Shown piece after piece: positions 6,175 to 6,667 of a DNA stretch of 6,667 bases (position 1 is its first letter; every line of letters begins with the position of its first letter). Both the position numbers and the translations under genes were made by a program. The notes below the pieces were generated by a model that was not told the DNA's origin, made no database searches, and saw nothing but the letters and a program-made list of their open reading frames with translations. Origin of the DNA: Candidatus Atribacteria bacterium (GTDB lineage: Bacteria > Atribacterota > Phoenicimicrobiia > Phoenicimicrobiales > Stramentimicrobiaceae); NCBI GenBank assembly GCA_016934875.1, contig JAFGSC010000206.1, positions 1 through 6,667 on the forward strand, given 5' to 3'.

Positions 6175-6372
6175 ATGCCGAAAATGAAGACACATCGTGG
6201 TGCTGCAAAACGTTTTAAGATAACAGGCACTGGAAAAATTAAACGTTCAAAGGCTTATAAAAGTCATATCTTAACCAAAAAGACCCCAAAGAGAAAGAGG
6301 CAATTAGCTAAATTGACCTTGATCGATAAGAGTGACAGCAAAAAAATTAAACACTTATTGCCCTATCAATGA
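6175..6372 (+). CDS. rpmI: 50S ribosomal protein L35 (bL35)
   Basis: A small, very basic protein of the large ribosomal subunit. Its 65 residues match the family length of about 64-66, and it starts with the hallmark MPKMKTHRGAAKRFKITGTG followed by KIKRSKAYKSH. The Lys-rich middle (residues 35-46) and the short C-terminus ending KHLLPYQ are typical. The start has GGAGG (6160-6164) ten bases upstream. It lies between infC and rplT in the standard order and is probably co-transcribed with both. In E. coli, L20 represses this gene's translation; no such site can be judged here by eye. Confidence 0.98.
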   Translation: MPKMKTHRGAAKRFKITGTGKIKRSKAYKSHILTKKTPKRKRQLAKLTLIDKSDSKKIKHLLPYQ

Positions 6373-6443
6373 AATAGGTTTAATTAAAAATTATTTTGTT
6401 TATTTCAAAGAAATGAATCAAAAAATTGGATGAGGAGAAATCT

Positions 6444-6667
6444 ATGCCTAGAGTAAATAGTAGTGTTGCATCGCGAAACAGAAGAAAAAAGATAATAAAT
6501 CTTGCCAAAGGTTACTGGGGTGGAAAGAGCAAGTTAATTCGAACTGCTAAGGATGCAGTTAGAAAATCTTTATCTTATGCTTATCGTGATCGAAGAGCGA
6601 GAAAAAGAGATTTCAGAAGATTATGGATTACTCGCATTGGAATTGCCGCTAAGGAGGAAGGCATTTC
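6444..6667 (+). CDS. rplT: 50S ribosomal protein L20 (bL20), 5' part
   Basis: An rRNA-binding protein needed early in 50S assembly; in E. coli and B. subtilis it also represses its own operon. It was read directly from the sequence, since the window ends inside it. The 74 complete codons begin MPRVNSSVASRNRRKKI, then AKGYWGGKSKL and the family core AYRDRRARKRDFRRLWI, ending at EEGI. About 40 C-terminal residues are missing. The ATG has GAGGAG (6432-6437) six bases upstream. A 71-base AT-rich spacer separates it from rpmI, with no convincing promoter or terminator. The basic N-terminal helix and core are intact, so the truncation is only the window edge. Confidence 0.97.
   Translation, partial: MPRVNSSVASRNRRKKIINLAKGYWGGKSKLIRTAKDAVRKSLSYAYRDRRARKRDFRRLWITRIGIAAKEEGI

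Noticed and set aside
6373..6443. Regulatory element in the rpmI-rplT spacer
   Set aside because: There is only a 5-bp ATTTC/GAAAT hairpin in very AT-rich sequence and no convincing promoter, so nothing supports a call.

Overview
This is a compact block of translation genes, all on the + strand, from a low-GC bacterium (A/T-rich at codon third positions and in the spacers). In order it holds the 3' part of leuS, a complete ssb, six tRNA genes (Val-UAC, Asp-GUC, Phe-GAA, Gly-GCC, Cys-GCA, Val-GAC), a complete thrS, a complete infC, a complete rpmI, and the 5' part of rplT cut by the window edge. There is no mobile element, CRISPR array, prophage gene or unexplained ORF. I do not see a new multi-gene system, and the interest lies in regulatory details.

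Lineage: strong GGAGG-type Shine-Dalgarno sites and sigma-70-like promoters (TAGACA-17-TATAAT before the tRNAs, TTGACT-17-TATAGT before infC) argue against Bacteroidota proper, although the L20 N-terminus (MPRVNSSVASRNRRKKI) has a Bacteroidota/FCB-like flavour from memory. A Firmicute-like or poorly sampled candidate-phylum bacterium is possible. The window alone does not settle it.

Layout: leuS and ssb (about 2-2714) probably share a transcript, with 52 bases between them. Bases 2715-2863 hold a near-consensus promoter for the tRNA array (2864-3417). Bases 3418-3521 hold a 17-bp hairpin just before the thrS ribosome binding site, and no T-box. The thrS-infC spacer (5436-5611) holds inverted repeats, a near-consensus promoter and a short leader with mini-ORFs. 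infC most likely starts at a non-canonical AUA codon at 5612, a hallmark of IF3 autoregulation. rpmI and rplT follow in the conserved infC-rpmI-rplT order.

Together the genes charge tRNAs with Leu and Thr, supply Val, Asp, Phe, Gly and Cys tRNAs, start translation (IF3) and build the 50S subunit (bL35, bL20). ssb is the only gene outside translation; it serves replication and repair.
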